63,282 nt of DNA from a virus (IMGVR_UViG_3300041411_000027:1-63282), one strand, 5' to 3'; shown: positions 7,489 through 16,386, counted from the stretch's first letter. Notes: generated by a model from the letters alone, not told the origin. Program-made: numbers and translations.

Positions 7489-7513
7489 AGCCCGCCATTG
7501 TGCGGGCTTTTTG
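7489..7513 (+). terminator. Rho-independent terminator
   Basis: AGCCCGC (7489-7495), loop, GCGGGCT (7502-7508), then TTTTTG. It ends any transcript through the tRNA-like stretch just before the 7549 promoter. Confidence 0.85.
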
Positions 7514-7548
7514 CTGCCTCGCGTTTGATAAATATTTCAAATCAAGGG

Positions 7549-7576
7549 TTGACAGTCGATAGGATCGGTGTAGAAT
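7549..7576 (+). promoter_or_regulatory. Sigma70-type promoter
   Basis: TTGACA (7549-7554), 16-base spacer, TAGAAT (7571-7576). GGTG and CACC flank the -10. Starts the operon 7606 to 10690. Confidence 0.85.
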
Positions 7577-7605
7577 TCACCACACAGACAAACAAGGAGA
7601 CGAAT

Positions 7606-7794
7606 ATGATCAAGGTAAAAACTACCGCTGGGCTAGATACTGATCTTACAGTGCAGTTAATGGACATCCACGGCGGTGCCATGAGGATTCTTGTGATTAC
7701 CGATCAATCTGACCAAGAGTCGGTAGGCGTTTACGATGATGAAATTGATGGATTGATTGAAGCACTCAATAGGCTCAAAGGAGGGTTGAAGTGA
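7606..7794 (+). CDS. Hypothetical 62-residue acidic protein
   Basis: The ATG at 7606 lies 11 bases after AAGGAG; the upstream in-frame start lies before the promoter. Beta-rich start (MIKVKTTAGLDTDLTVQLM), acidic middle. No family recognised. First gene of the primase-helicase operon. Confidence 0.7.
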   Translation: MIKVKTTAGLDTDLTVQLMDIHGGAMRILVITDQSDQESVGVYDDEIDGLIEALNRLKGGLK

Positions 7795-7979
7795 GACAAA
7801 CGAACGTTGGCAAGCTTCAAGATTTCTTGAACGCCTTATCTGTTAAGGTGCCAGCCGATTTCAATGTACGTGCCTCACCTATCTTTAATCAGGAGTGGTT
7901 AGTGATTATTGAGTCAGCCACACAGAAAGATCAATATCATGTTGACTTGGAACAGGAGACTTGGGTAAGATATGTCTAA
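7791..7979 (+). CDS. Hypothetical 62-residue protein, GTG start
   Basis: GTG overlaps the previous TGA (GTGA) and follows GGAGGG. The product has a helix, then beta strands (W-L-V-I-I-E-S-A). Its end overlaps the next start by eight bases. Confidence 0.65.
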   Translation: MRQTNVGKLQDFLNALSVKVPADFNVRASPIFNQEWLVIIESATQKDQYHVDLEQETWVRYV

Positions 7980-8109
7980 GCATGAGAATGGCGGGACACC
8001 CCGCAACCCATTAGCTGGTCCCAACCGACGTGTGAACGTGCCTAAGGTAGAACCTGATCGCACGAAGTATCGTCGTCGTCAAAAACATAAAAGGAGGATT
8101 GAAGAATGA
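7972..8109 (+). CDS. Very basic 45-residue protein
   Basis: Runs from the ATG at 7972 to an ATGA overlap at 8106. The product, starting MSKHENGGTPRNPLAGPNRR, carries a Lys/Arg-rich end (YRRRQKHKRR), so binding to DNA, RNA or a host nucleoprotein is likely. The next gene's ribosome site (AAAAGGAGG) lies inside it. Confidence 0.6.
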   Translation: MSKHENGGTPRNPLAGPNRRVNVPKVEPDRTKYRRRQKHKRRIEE

Positions 8110-8303
8110 AAATTGGTGATCGTGTTAAGCTCAAAGCCAATATGTACGATACAATGTCAGATGATGATCAGATGGCTCCCGGTGTTCAAGGGGTCATTCG
8201 CAGCATCGTCGGTAGTAATTGTTACATCGTAGACCTTGATCATGAGGTAGATGGTAAGCGCGATTGGGCGTTGTTGGAAAGTGAACTGGAGGTGGTCGAA
8301 TGA
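8106..8303 (+). CDS. Hypothetical SH3-like 65-residue protein
   Basis: M-K-I-G-D-R-V-K-L-K-A at the start, G-V-Q-G-V-I-R-S-I in the middle and a final D-W-A-L-L-E-S-E-L-E fit a small KOW/SH3-type barrel, common in phages. Function unknown. Coupled by ATGA to both neighbours. Confidence 0.65.
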   Translation: MKIGDRVKLKANMYDTMSDDDQMAPGVQGVIRSIVGSNCYIVDLDHEVDGKRDWALLESELEVVE

Positions 8304-8488
8304 GTGCTGTATTGACTGTAACAATCCGTAAGACTTACCGCGAAGGGATTGCAATGAACACCTTCCAGCTTGGCTTTGACCATATGGATCAGGCCAAGTC
8401 CGCACAGAAAGACATCATTGATTTCTACAACGAAGGTGGTTATTCGGTTAGTGCCTTGATTATCACAGAGGTTAAAAGCCATGCTTGA
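8300..8488 (+). CDS. Hypothetical 62-residue protein
   Basis: Starts in an ATGA overlap behind GGAGG. Beta-alpha-beta pattern with an amphipathic helix (Q-A-K-S-A-Q-K-D-I-I-D-F-Y). No family recognised. Confidence 0.65.
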   Translation: MSAVLTVTIRKTYREGIAMNTFQLGFDHMDQAKSAQKDIIDFYNEGGYSVSALIITEVKSHA

Positions 8489-8819
8489 TCAATCGCGGTT
8501 CCGACTGAAATGTCACACGCTCATGGCTGTCGCTCCCAACATTGGAGCCGCGTTTGACTTCGTAACATCCGAAGGGTTTGATCAGTTTTCGATGCACAAG
8601 GACATTGCAACAGGAGAAGTACGCATCGGTGTGCCTCTCTCGCAAGAAGATCGTGATCGGTACACTTGGCTGTACCATCGCATGAAAGCTCTGGATAAAC
8701 CAGAGCCACCAAAGAATGGGCCGAAACCGCCAAAAGGTCCAACGCCACCACAAGGTGGATCACCAGCAGCAGGACAAACTCCTGCCAAGGAAACTGAGGT
8801 GTTTGCAGTAGCAGTATGA
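8481..8819 (+). CDS. Hypothetical protein with Pro-rich tail
   Basis: 112 residues overlapping the previous gene by eight bases. A folded N-terminal part (1-75) is followed by a Pro/Gly/Lys-rich segment (P-E-P-P-K-N-G-P-K-P-P-K-G-P-T-P-P), suggesting a flexible linker or docking tail. It precedes the primase-helicase by nine bases and could be a replisome accessory factor; that is inference from position. Confidence 0.65.
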   Translation: MLDQSRFRLKCHTLMAVAPNIGAAFDFVTSEGFDQFSMHKDIATGEVRIGVPLSQEDRDRYTWLYHRMKALDKPEPPKNGPKPPKGPTPPQGGSPAAGQTPAKETEVFAVAV

Positions 8820-8827
8820 GGTAAACA

Positions 8828-10690
8828 ATGAATCCGTTACAATTAGCTGAGAAGTATGACATTGACCTTTTTCATGGTGGCAAAATAGCCTGCCCGAAAT
8901 GTCGTGAGAAAGGTGGAGACAATAGCGGCGACAACATGATGGTCTACGGGACTGACAGCGTTGGGCGACACAAGGGGGCTTTCTGTTGGAGTTGTGAGTT
9001 CACAATCCCAAGTGAAGAATGGTTCGAAGAACATGGTGTAGAAGAAGAGAAGGAGTACGATTTCGTGGGCAGTCCGTTTAATCCAGATATTCATGCAAGA
9101 ATGAAAGAAACTTATACGCATGAAACCTACGGGTTCCGTGGTATCCGAACTGATACAGCCAAATACTTTGGCATCTTGCACGGGATCGATCAGAACACTG
9201 GATTGGTAAACGAGCAACTGTATCCGTGTACGATTGACTACAACCTGACAGGTTACAAAGGTCGAAAGGTTCCAAAAGCATTCCCGGCTCCAGTTGGTGA
9301 GACTGGTAAAGAATGTGAACTGTTTGGTCAATTCCGATTCAAAGAACGACGTGACAAGTATTGCTTGATCGTTGGTGGTGAACTGGATCAACTCTCTGCC
9401 AGTCAGATGTTGTATGACTATCAGGAAGGCAAGCGTAAGCCCGGTGAAGAGGCGTTCGAACGTATCCCTGTAGTCAGCTCGACTATTGGTGAAAGCGGCG
9501 CCCACAAGCAGGTAGCGGCTCAGTACGCATGGTTTAATCGCTTTGAGCGTGTGATCATCTGCATGGACAACGATAAAGCTGGTATGGAAGCTGCGTTGAA
9601 GATTGCCAAGGCTCTGCCGAAGGGTAAAGCTTACGTGATGGACATGGGCCTGAAAGACCCAAACTGCTACATCTGGGACAACGAAGCACAGAAGCCCGTA
9701 AGCCGTTCTCGTGAATTCGTGAGTGCATTCTTCAAAGCACAACCTTACACGCCAACAGGCATTGTAGGCTCTGGTACTCTGATGACTGCAATCCGTCAAG
9801 CGGCAATCGTTCCTAAGATTCCATTGCCAGATTTTATGCACGAAGTTGAAGTGCTGATGGGTGGTGGTATTCCACTCGGGGTTATTGTAAACTTGGGTAG
9901 TGCCAGCGGTACTGGTAAATCGACAATCATTGACGAATGTGTGTATCACTGGATTTTCAACAGTCCACACAAGATCGGCGTAATCTCGCTGGAAAGCGAC
10001 TGTGCTCAGTACGGTACGAAGATTCTGTCTCGCCATATGGGTATCAAGATTGATTTGATTCCAAGTGTAGAAGACAAAGTAGCGTTCCTGAATAGCCCAG
10101 AAGCACAGGAAGCCAGTGATGAATTGTTCTTCAACACAGATGGCTCGCACAGATGGCACTTGGTTGATGATCGTGATGGCTCGATTGAAGAGCTGAAAGA
10201 AATGATCATGAGCCTTATCATTCAGTGTGATTGCAAGGTGATTGTACTTGACCCACTTCAGGATATTCTGGACGGCATGAGCATCGATGAGCAAGCTGTA
10301 TTCATGCGATTCATGAAAGGGACTGTGAAGTCTCACGGCGTAACCTTCATCAACGTCAACCACGTTCGTAAGAGCAGCGGTGGACAGAAGGCTAACTCTA
10401 CTGGTGCTGACATCCACGAAGAAGACTTCCAAGGCTCTAGCGCCATCTTCAAGTCGGCTGCATGCAACCTGTTGTTCACACGGAACAAAGAAGCTGAGAA
10501 CGAGATTGAACGAAACGTTACCAAGCTCAAGATGACCAAATGCCGTTGGACTGGTAACACAGCTCCAGTAGCAGGCCGTTACATCTATGTCAACCGTGAG
10601 CACAAGCTGTATGACTTGAACGATTACTTGGATCGCAACCCAGCCGTCAAGGCCGAGTACGAAGCTTTCCAAGCTGGCGATGACGAATAA
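8828..10690 (+). CDS. Replicative primase-helicase (T7 gp4-like)
   Basis: 620 residues. A zinc-binding domain (Cys22, Cys25, Cys53, Cys56) is followed by a TOPRIM domain (V-G-G-E-L-D near 180; I-I-C-M-D-N-D-K-A-G near 240) and a RecA-type hexameric helicase with Walker A G-S-A-S-G-T-G-K-S-T at about 356-365 and Walker B V-I-V-L-D-P near 475. It makes primers and unwinds the fork ahead of the family A polymerase encoded next. Length is close to T7 gp4. Confidence 0.95.
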   Translation: MNPLQLAEKYDIDLFHGGKIACPKCREKGGDNSGDNMMVYGTDSVGRHKGAFCWSCEFTIPSEEWFEEHGVEEEKEYDFVGSPFNPDIHARMKETYTHETYGFRGIRTDTAKYFGILHGIDQNTGLVNEQLYPCTIDYNLTGYKGRKVPKAFPAPVGETGKECELFGQFRFKERRDKYCLIVGGELDQLSASQMLYDYQEGKRKPGEEAFERIPVVSSTIGESGAHKQVAAQYAWFNRFERVIICMDNDKAGMEAALKIAKALPKGKAYVMDMGLKDPNCYIWDNEAQKPVSRSREFVSAFFKAQPYTPTGIVGSGTLMTAIRQAAIVPKIPLPDFMHEVEVLMGGGIPLGVIVNLGSASGTGKSTIIDECVYHWIFNSPHKIGVISLESDCAQYGTKILSRHMGIKIDLIPSVEDKVAFLNSPEAQEASDELFFNTDGSHRWHLVDDRDGSIEELKEMIMSLIIQCDCKVIVLDPLQDILDGMSIDEQAVFMRFMKGTVKSHGVTFINVNHVRKSSGGQKANSTGADIHEEDFQGSSAIFKSAACNLLFTRNKEAENEIERNVTKLKMTKCRWTGNTAPVAGRYIYVNREHKLYDLNDYLDRNPAVKAEYEAFQAGDDE

Positions 10691-10693
10691 GGC

Positions 10694-10722
10694 TTGACAA
10701 TGAAGGAGGGCTTCTATAGACT
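10694..10722 (+). promoter_or_regulatory. Promoter with 7 bp hairpin around the -10
   Basis: TTGACA (10694-10699) and TAGACT (10717-10722), 17-base spacer. GAAGGAG (10702-10708) pairs perfectly with CTCCTTC (10721-10727) across a 12-base loop that holds most of the -10. Drives the DNA polymerase gene. Confidence 0.65.
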
Positions 10723-10748
10723 CCTTCTATCAATTCAAAGGAGGAAAT

Positions 10749-13406
10749 ATGATTCCATTTCAAAAGAAGCCGTGGGCTAAAGCCGACGACTGGACATGGG
10801 ACATCGAAGCGACCAACCTCTTGAACGAAGAAACGATTGATTATCAAGCGTCTCCGTACAAGCTGCTTCCGTCTTATAGCACACACTGTGTAGTATTTCA
10901 GAACCACGTGAGTGGTGAGATTGTTGCGTTCCATGATGGCGAGAAGTATGAGTTCGATGGTCGTGAGCATTCTGAAACGATTGAAGGCTGCGTATACACT
11001 CTCGCTGAAGGCTATGAGCCGGTGGACTATACCCATCGCCCAATGGCTGAGCTGAAAGGCTTCATTCAGAACACAACGTTCAATCGGCTGGTAGCACACA
11101 ACCAAATCAGTTATGACTTGTTGGCAATGAAAGCCGTGTACGGTTTTGATTACAGCATTGGTGATGAAATCAAAGATGGCGGACTAACCACGTGGACAAA
11201 GGATAAGTGGGCTGGAAAGCCTCTATCGATCTTTGACACACTGGTTGTATCCAAGTGTCTGAACCCAGATCGATACGGTGGTCACTCGCTGGATAAACTG
11301 GCGGCTGGTGGTACATCTGAGAAATTCAAGTTCCGTAAAGAGGTTCATGTAAGCGAACGATTCAAACACTTCGCGGCTGACATGTTGTACTACTGTATCT
11401 TCGACGTAAAGGCGAACACAGAAGTATACAACATGCTGATTGAAACGTATGGCTTGGATAGCATGCACGAGTTTCAGAAGTGGGCTTCTGCATTGAAGCT
11501 GGAACACGCAGTAGCTGAGCTGATCACTCGACAGGAACACCGTGGCTTCTGGTTTGATATGAAGAAGGCCGAGGCTGCTCTGACGAAGCTGGACGCAATG
11601 ATGGAAGAGCGACGGGTGAAAGTTGAACCGCTGCTGCCTCCACGACCTGCAACCAAGAAGTTCATGGGTGACTACACACCACCAAAGAATCAGTTCAAGA
11701 AGAATGGTGAACTGTCCTCGCATATGGAGAAATTCGTTGCGAAGTATGAAGGTGTTGTGGATGGTCGCACACTGTACATGTTTGGGCATAAGTACGACCT
11801 GCCTCTGGCTGAAGGTGTTCCACTTAAGACACATATGCCTGCTGAGATTGGGAACACAACCCACATCAAAAACTGGCTGGTGAGTTTGGGTTGGCATCCG
11901 AACGAATACAAAGAAAAAGATTTGACGGTTGATGACAAAAAGGTTAAGCTGGATGCCGAGAAGCTTCTAATCAAGATTAACCGCTACATCGATGAAACAT
12001 TCGACAGTGCGTTTAAGAATCACCGATTAGAACATCTGGAAGGTTTGGGTGTTACGCCTAAGAGCAGCAAAGACTTTGTACGTCGTCAGATGCTGAAACG
12101 GGCTGAACGTCAAGGACTGAAAGTCTTGTCTAACCCAAGCTTCACTGTTGGGGCTGATAAGGAAATGTGCCCTGACTTGGAACGTATTACTGAGCAGTTC
12201 CCTTTCACAAAGGATATCGTTGAATACCTGACGTTCAAACATCGTCGCAACAGTATTCTTGGTGGTGGTCAAGACTGGGAAGACCCAGACGAAGAACCAG
12301 AAAAGGGTTACATGGCTGGTGTACGTCCTGATGGTCGTATCGCAACCCCAGCAGACACCTGTGGAGCCGCTACAAGCCGTTTTAAGCACCGTAAGGTGGC
12401 CAACGTACCTCGTGTTACCTCTCTGTTCGGGAAAGAGCTGAGAGAGCTGTTTGGAGTCGCCACAGGCTACTTCCAGATCGGGTATGACTTTGATAGCTTG
12501 GAAGCACGAGTAGAATCGGCATACTGCTACATGTATGATGCTGATGATAAAGCGTATTGCAAATCTCTGATGTTGGAGAAACCGTTCGACGTTCACACAA
12601 TGATGGCGAAAGCTATCAGCAAGATCATTGGTACTGACTTTGGTCGGAGTCCAGCGAAGAACGTTAAGTACGGTTGTACATACGGGGCTCAAGCTGCTAA
12701 GGTAGCTAAGACGATTGGTAGCTCGATTGAAGTCGGCAACCAAGTGTTCGAAGCATTCTGGGATGCTGCATTCCCTCTCAAGATGTTGAAGGATGCACTA
12801 CAGAAACAATGGGAAGCAAATGGTAAGAAGTTCATTTATGGTATTGACGGGAGACGCGTGCCTACGCGTTCGGCTCACGCAATCCTGAATAGCTTGTTCC
12901 AGAGTGGTGGTGTTATCTGTGCAAAACGGGCGATGGTATTGCATGATCGTAAGCTGAAAGCAGAAGGCTTATCTGTTGACTTCTTCTTGGATGACTGGAA
13001 GAGCAAAACATTCTGTCAGCAAATGATTGCGTATCACGACGAAGCACAACTAGAGGCATCGGCATCGCTGTTCAAGTTCAAGGCTTACACTTATGCATCG
13101 ATTGGCTTCACTGCATTTGATGACAAGGACGCTCTGAAAGAAGCTGACAAGAAATTGAAGGCTGGTTGCCAAGAGTACAAAGACTTCAAGCTCGCTGAAT
13201 CTGGTGAAGTTTGGTCTGATATCTCGCATAACGACCGTGGGTTCTACGTGGCCTACTGCCGAGCGGGTGTACTGGCAACAGACGCTGTGCGCGAAGCTGG
13301 ACAATTCTACGCTGCACCTGAAGGGATTGATTCACCTGTAGCTCCCGTCCTGCTTGACTTGACGGCTGGTTACATCGTTGAACGCTCGTGGGCTGGTTGC
13401 CACTAA
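10749..13406 (+). CDS. DNA polymerase, family A (T7-like)
   Basis: 885 residues behind AAAGGAGG. N-terminal 3'-5' exonuclease: Exo I D-I-E (about 17), Exo II R-L-V-A-H-N-Q-I-S-Y-D (about 113), Exo III Y-C-I-F-D (about 218). Polymerase: motif A Y-D-F-D-S-L-E-A-R (about 579), motif B K-N-V-K-Y-G-C-T-Y-G (about 637), motif C Y-H-D-E (about 761). Somewhat longer than T7 gp5 (704), with extra sequence between exonuclease and palm and a C-terminal extension. It copies the phage genome. Confidence 0.96.
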   Translation: MIPFQKKPWAKADDWTWDIEATNLLNEETIDYQASPYKLLPSYSTHCVVFQNHVSGEIVAFHDGEKYEFDGREHSETIEGCVYTLAEGYEPVDYTHRPMAELKGFIQNTTFNRLVAHNQISYDLLAMKAVYGFDYSIGDEIKDGGLTTWTKDKWAGKPLSIFDTLVVSKCLNPDRYGGHSLDKLAAGGTSEKFKFRKEVHVSERFKHFAADMLYYCIFDVKANTEVYNMLIETYGLDSMHEFQKWASALKLEHAVAELITRQEHRGFWFDMKKAEAALTKLDAMMEERRVKVEPLLPPRPATKKFMGDYTPPKNQFKKNGELSSHMEKFVAKYEGVVDGRTLYMFGHKYDLPLAEGVPLKTHMPAEIGNTTHIKNWLVSLGWHPNEYKEKDLTVDDKKVKLDAEKLLIKINRYIDETFDSAFKNHRLEHLEGLGVTPKSSKDFVRRQMLKRAERQGLKVLSNPSFTVGADKEMCPDLERITEQFPFTKDIVEYLTFKHRRNSILGGGQDWEDPDEEPEKGYMAGVRPDGRIATPADTCGAATSRFKHRKVANVPRVTSLFGKELRELFGVATGYFQIGYDFDSLEARVESAYCYMYDADDKAYCKSLMLEKPFDVHTMMAKAISKIIGTDFGRSPAKNVKYGCTYGAQAAKVAKTIGSSIEVGNQVFEAFWDAAFPLKMLKDALQKQWEANGKKFIYGIDGRRVPTRSAHAILNSLFQSGGVICAKRAMVLHDRKLKAEGLSVDFFLDDWKSKTFCQQMIAYHDEAQLEASASLFKFKAYTYASIGFTAFDDKDALKEADKKLKAGCQEYKDFKLAESGEVWSDISHNDRGFYVAYCRAGVLATDAVREAGQFYAAPEGIDSPVAPVLLDLTAGYIVERSWAGCH

Positions 13407-13422
13407 TGGCGCAAATAGGGGC

Positions 13423-13450
13423 TTGACAAAGCCCCAAATCAAGGTACAAT
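13423..13450 (+). promoter_or_regulatory. Sigma70-type promoter
   Basis: TTGACA (13423-13428), 16-base spacer, TACAAT (13445-13450). GGGGC (13418-13422) and GCCCC (13431-13435) flank the -35. Confidence 0.85.
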
Positions 13451-13484
13451 GAACACATACCAAACACAAATAGGAGGATTTATC

Positions 13485-13901
13485 GTGAGCGAATTTAAAG
13501 TAGGTGCTAAGTATAAAGTGACTGATGAGACTGGTCACTGCTTTGCAAAGGGTTCTGTTGTAGTTTTAGCAAATGCAACCCCAGAAAAGTATCCAGAAGG
13601 TGTCTCATATAACTTCACGGGTGTATCTCGTAACTACGGCTTCGAAGTTGGCCAGTTGCTTTACACGCATCAAGTTGAACCAGTGACTGTAACCAAAGCA
13701 ACTGTAACCAGAGTATCTGGTGAAACTTCTGGCCCTAAGCCTCGCGTCACTTACCTCTACGTTGTTGAAGACGAAGATGGTGAAGCTGTATACCTGAAAA
13801 CATTCGACCGTGATCATGCCCGAGAAGAAAAGGCGTATCAAGGCGGTAAGAAAGCTGGCGTGATCATCACTGCTTACGCTGCTGTAAAAGAGATTCGCTG
13901 A
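13485..13901 (+). CDS. Hypothetical protein, GTG start
   Basis: 138 residues. GTG at 13485 behind TAGGAGG is chosen because the ATG at 13449 overlaps the -10. The N-terminal half starts like an SH3-type barrel (F-K-V-G-A-K-Y-K-V-T). Unknown function, between polymerase and SSB. Confidence 0.7.
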   Translation: MSEFKVGAKYKVTDETGHCFAKGSVVVLANATPEKYPEGVSYNFTGVSRNYGFEVGQLLYTHQVEPVTVTKATVTRVSGETSGPKPRVTYLYVVEDEDGEAVYLKTFDRDHAREEKAYQGGKKAGVIITAYAAVKEIR

Positions 13902-13915
13902 GTCTCAACCCCAAT

Positions 13916-13933
13916 GAAGGGCGAGTGCCCTTC
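13916..13933 (+). other. Intercistronic hairpin
   Basis: GAAGGGC (13916-13922), loop GAGT, GCCCTTC (13927-13933), without a T-run. It may protect or process the mRNA upstream of the SSB gene. Confidence 0.5.
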
Positions 13934-13970
13934 CATCGCCAATCATGGCACTTAAGATAGGAGAAATATA

Positions 13971-14975
13971 ATGGCTGCTTTTCAACTGAACATCACTAAC
14001 ACCAATCAAACCGAAGGCAAAGAGCGTAAGGTAGTTGACTGGGATGCTCTGAACCAACACGTAGTAGAAGTTTCTGGCACTGCTAAGAAATCCCGCTCGA
14101 TTCCGGGTGTTATCTCTGGCCTCTACGATTTGGGCAACCAAAAGCTTGAAGATGCCGAAAAGGCATTTACTGGTACTGCTGCTGATGAAGCTGCTGAGAT
14201 TGAGAAATTCCCAGCTACCTACTTCAAAGACGGTATCGACCGTGAAACTGGTAAGCAAGCTCGACTGAAATGCTGGCCTCAGAAGCCAGTACAACAAATT
14301 GCATTCTCCATTGACTTCCCACAAGTCTTGGTAGATAAGGGTCAGTTCTTCGGTAACTCGAAGCCTCTGCCACTTCGCATGCTGTTGAACTACGAGTTCA
14401 CTGTACCGGGCACCAAAGAAAAGATCGTTGCACGGCCGTACAACCTGCGTGACGCCAAGCATGATCTGGGTAATGGTAAAGCAGTATGGGCACTGGCCAA
14501 GAACAACGGCCTGCACAAACTGGCTGCTGCTGCTGAACTGTTGGATGACAACGGTTTGTTCAACAAAGAACGTGCTGCTGAGTTGATCGGTAAAGTTGTA
14601 CAGTTCGAATTCCGTGTATGGATGAAGCCAGCCAAAACTGGTGACAAAACATTCTTCACTGAAGAAATCAAACTGGTAGGTATGGTTCCAGAAGGCGTTG
14701 CGATTCCTGAAGTTCCAGAGGGTCTGTTGCACTGTGTTAACCTGCACGGTGAGAACGATCCAGAAGCCGTGAAGCAAATGCGTGTCTCTGTGAAGAACAC
14801 CATGAAGCGTGCCCTGAACTACGACACCAGCTCTCTGAAGCCAGTGTTTGAAGCTGAAGCTGCATCTTACGGTGGCGCCAAGGCTGATCCAGCCAAGGAC
14901 GCTGTTAAGGCTGCTGTAGCGAAGGCTGAAGTGGTTCCTGTTGCCACCAACTTCGATGACGATATCCCGTTCTGA
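13971..14975 (+). CDS. Single-stranded DNA-binding protein
   Basis: 334 residues behind AGGAG. It ends with an Ala-rich linker and the acidic tip D-D-D-I-P-F, the classic SSB tail that recruits replication proteins. The central region (about 90-260) is beta-rich and basic, as expected for an OB fold, but larger than bacterial SSB. Position between polymerase and exonuclease, and high expression signals, support the call. Confidence 0.8.
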   Translation: MAAFQLNITNTNQTEGKERKVVDWDALNQHVVEVSGTAKKSRSIPGVISGLYDLGNQKLEDAEKAFTGTAADEAAEIEKFPATYFKDGIDRETGKQARLKCWPQKPVQQIAFSIDFPQVLVDKGQFFGNSKPLPLRMLLNYEFTVPGTKEKIVARPYNLRDAKHDLGNGKAVWALAKNNGLHKLAAAAELLDDNGLFNKERAAELIGKVVQFEFRVWMKPAKTGDKTFFTEEIKLVGMVPEGVAIPEVPEGLLHCVNLHGENDPEAVKQMRVSVKNTMKRALNYDTSSLKPVFEAEAASYGGAKADPAKDAVKAAVAKAEVVPVATNFDDDIPF

Positions 14976-14982
14976 TGTGTAC

Positions 14983-15010
14983 TGAGGGGCTGAAAAGCCC
15001 CTCATTTAAT
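14983..15010 (+). terminator. Rho-independent terminator after SSB
   Basis: TGAGGGGC (14983-14990), loop TGAAAA, GCCCCTCA (14997-15004), then TTTAAT. Confidence 0.8.
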
Positions 15011-15029
15011 AAGTATTGAAGAGAGGTAG

Positions 15030-15662
15030 ATGATGATTAGTTTTGGCAATATCACAGCACATGGGGTTGTATATCAATTCCCTGAAAAACCTCCACAAGA
15101 TTTGGTATGGACAGACCCAAAAGGTCACACAAACTACTGGTGTTCTGTTGTAGGTGATACTTCTGGTAGTAGTTCCAATCCACGCACTGAGAGTCGTCAG
15201 ACACTTCCCGACTCTGGTGAACCTTATAACTGGGTGGCGGGTGATGGCTATCACTCCATGTTGGGTACGGTGAGAGTTGAACTAGCCCCAAGCTCCGGTA
15301 AGGTGATCGTTGGTCAGATTCATGCACACAAAGCCTCCAATCCATATCTGATGGTTACTTGGTGGAATGGTGTTGCACGGATTGATGTGCGGGCTACTCC
15401 TACAGGATCATCCGTCAAGGTGCTATCGGTGCCTTGCTCACTAGGTCAAGCGTTTGAATATGGCGTACAAGTAACCTCTGTTGGAGTAGAGACATTCCTA
15501 CAGATGTTCCTCAATGACACATACCTTGCACTGCCTGTTGATGAATTGTGGAAGGAATTCCCATTCTACTTCAAAGCTGGTGCCTATGTGATCGACAATG
15601 CCGGACCTGAAACGGAAGGTGGTTGGGTTGTGTATGAGAAATTTGATGTGCTTAATGCTTGA
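15030..15662 (+). CDS. Alginate lyase-like protein (PL7 family)
   Basis: 210 residues (ATG 15030, or 15033). The three PL7 signatures occur in order: R-T-E-S-R at 52-56 (family R-(S/T)-E-x-R), Q-I-H at 96-98, and Y-F-K-A-G-A-Y at 180-186. These line the cleft of the beta-jelly-roll alginate lyases and supply the substrate-binding Arg and the Gln, His and Tyr of catalysis. There is no signal peptide or virion-anchor domain, so it would leave the cell only at lysis. It sits between SSB and exonuclease genes, far from the fibre. Alginate is the expected substrate; other uronates are possible. Confidence 0.75.
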   Translation: MMISFGNITAHGVVYQFPEKPPQDLVWTDPKGHTNYWCSVVGDTSGSSSNPRTESRQTLPDSGEPYNWVAGDGYHSMLGTVRVELAPSSGKVIVGQIHAHKASNPYLMVTWWNGVARIDVRATPTGSSVKVLSVPCSLGQAFEYGVQVTSVGVETFLQMFLNDTYLALPVDELWKEFPFYFKAGAYVIDNAGPETEGGWVVYEKFDVLNA

Positions 15663-15687
15663 CAGCAAAGGGCACGCTCTGTAAGAT
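15659..15687 (+). promoter_or_regulatory. Promoter with perfect 6 bp arms around the -10
   Basis: TTGACA (15659-15664), 17-base spacer, TAAGAT (15682-15687). GGGCAC (15670-15675) and GTGCCC (15688-15693) enclose the -10. The TGA stop of the lyase gene is inside the -35. Confidence 0.85.
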
Positions 15688-15717
15688 GTGCCCACACCAA
15701 CCAGACAGGAGATTCAC

Positions 15718-15996
15718 ATGAAAGAGCAAATCTTGAAACAGTTTGATTCGTTGATGAGCCACTTGAACTCGGAAGAGAACGAAATGGCTGAAGAGTTTCG
15801 TGCTGAGCTTGAGAAGACACTCACCACCAAGACTCTGTATTTAGTTGCTGGTGGTACTGATGGCTATACAAGCATCTACTACTACACCAACGAGCAAGAT
15901 GCACTGGATGCGATTGAAGATGATCCAGAGAGCTTCGGCGGAATGGATAGTGGTCCTGAAGATATTCAAGTTCCAGTTTGGTTGTATAACGAATGA
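15718..15996 (+). CDS. Hypothetical acidic protein
   Basis: 92 residues from the ATG at 15718 behind CAGGAG. Helical N-terminus, then a beta region with Y-Y-Y-T-N-E-Q-D-A-L-D-A-I, a pattern of small phage proteins that process sensory or display residues but with no named family. Ends in an ATGA overlap. Confidence 0.7.
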   Translation: MKEQILKQFDSLMSHLNSEENEMAEEFRAELEKTLTTKTLYLVAGGTDGYTSIYYYTNEQDALDAIEDDPESFGGMDSGPEDIQVPVWLYNE

Positions 15997-16097
15997 TCTG
16001 GATATTCGGCTTGATCACAGGCTTGGCCTTCGACCTACCAACATGGTATTGGATCATGGGTTTCTTCATGGCACTACTAACAACACCAATTGAATAA
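15993..16097 (+). CDS. 34-residue membrane peptide
   Basis: The ATG overlaps the previous TGA. The product is almost all hydrophobic (MIWIFGLITGLAFDLPTWYW at the start), enough for one or two membrane passes. Likely a small inner-membrane effector. Confidence 0.55.
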   Translation: MIWIFGLITGLAFDLPTWYWIMGFFMALLTTPIE

Positions 16098-16107
16098 GGA
16101 GAGAAAC

Positions 16108-16386
16108 ATGACTGAAGTACAACGAGTAACACTAACTGAACAAGAGCTGTTTGACCGTTTGGTTGAACTGCTGACCGAGCAACTGGTACGAGCTGAAGAC
16201 ATCAAACAGCTCAAGAAAGACGCGAAGTTCAACAAGAAAACCAATCCAAACGGCATTCCTGCCGCTGATCTGGCTCTTGTAGCAAAAGCTGCTGCACTCG
16301 AAGCACAGAACGTGTTTGAAGAGTTCGCTGCAAAGACTGCTGAAGTAACTGCGAAGTTCAAGGAACTAACCAGCTACGACAATTAA
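16108..16386 (+). CDS. Hypothetical helical protein
   Basis: 92 residues from the ATG at 16108 behind AAGGAGAG. Charged and Ala-rich helices throughout, coiled-coil-like; no recognised family. Followed directly by a terminator. Confidence 0.7.
   Translation: MTEVQRVTLTEQELFDRLVELLTEQLVRAEDIKQLKKDAKFNKKTNPNGIPAADLALVAKAAALEAQNVFEEFAAKTAEVTAKFKELTSYDN

Noticed and set aside
8843-10672. Long open frame on the minus strand opposite the primase-helicase
   Set aside because: It lacks a ribosome site and family motifs, while the plus frame has complete primase and helicase signatures.
13905-15005. Minus-strand frame opposite SSB
   Set aside because: Shadow of the SSB gene; it includes terminator arms and has no start signal.
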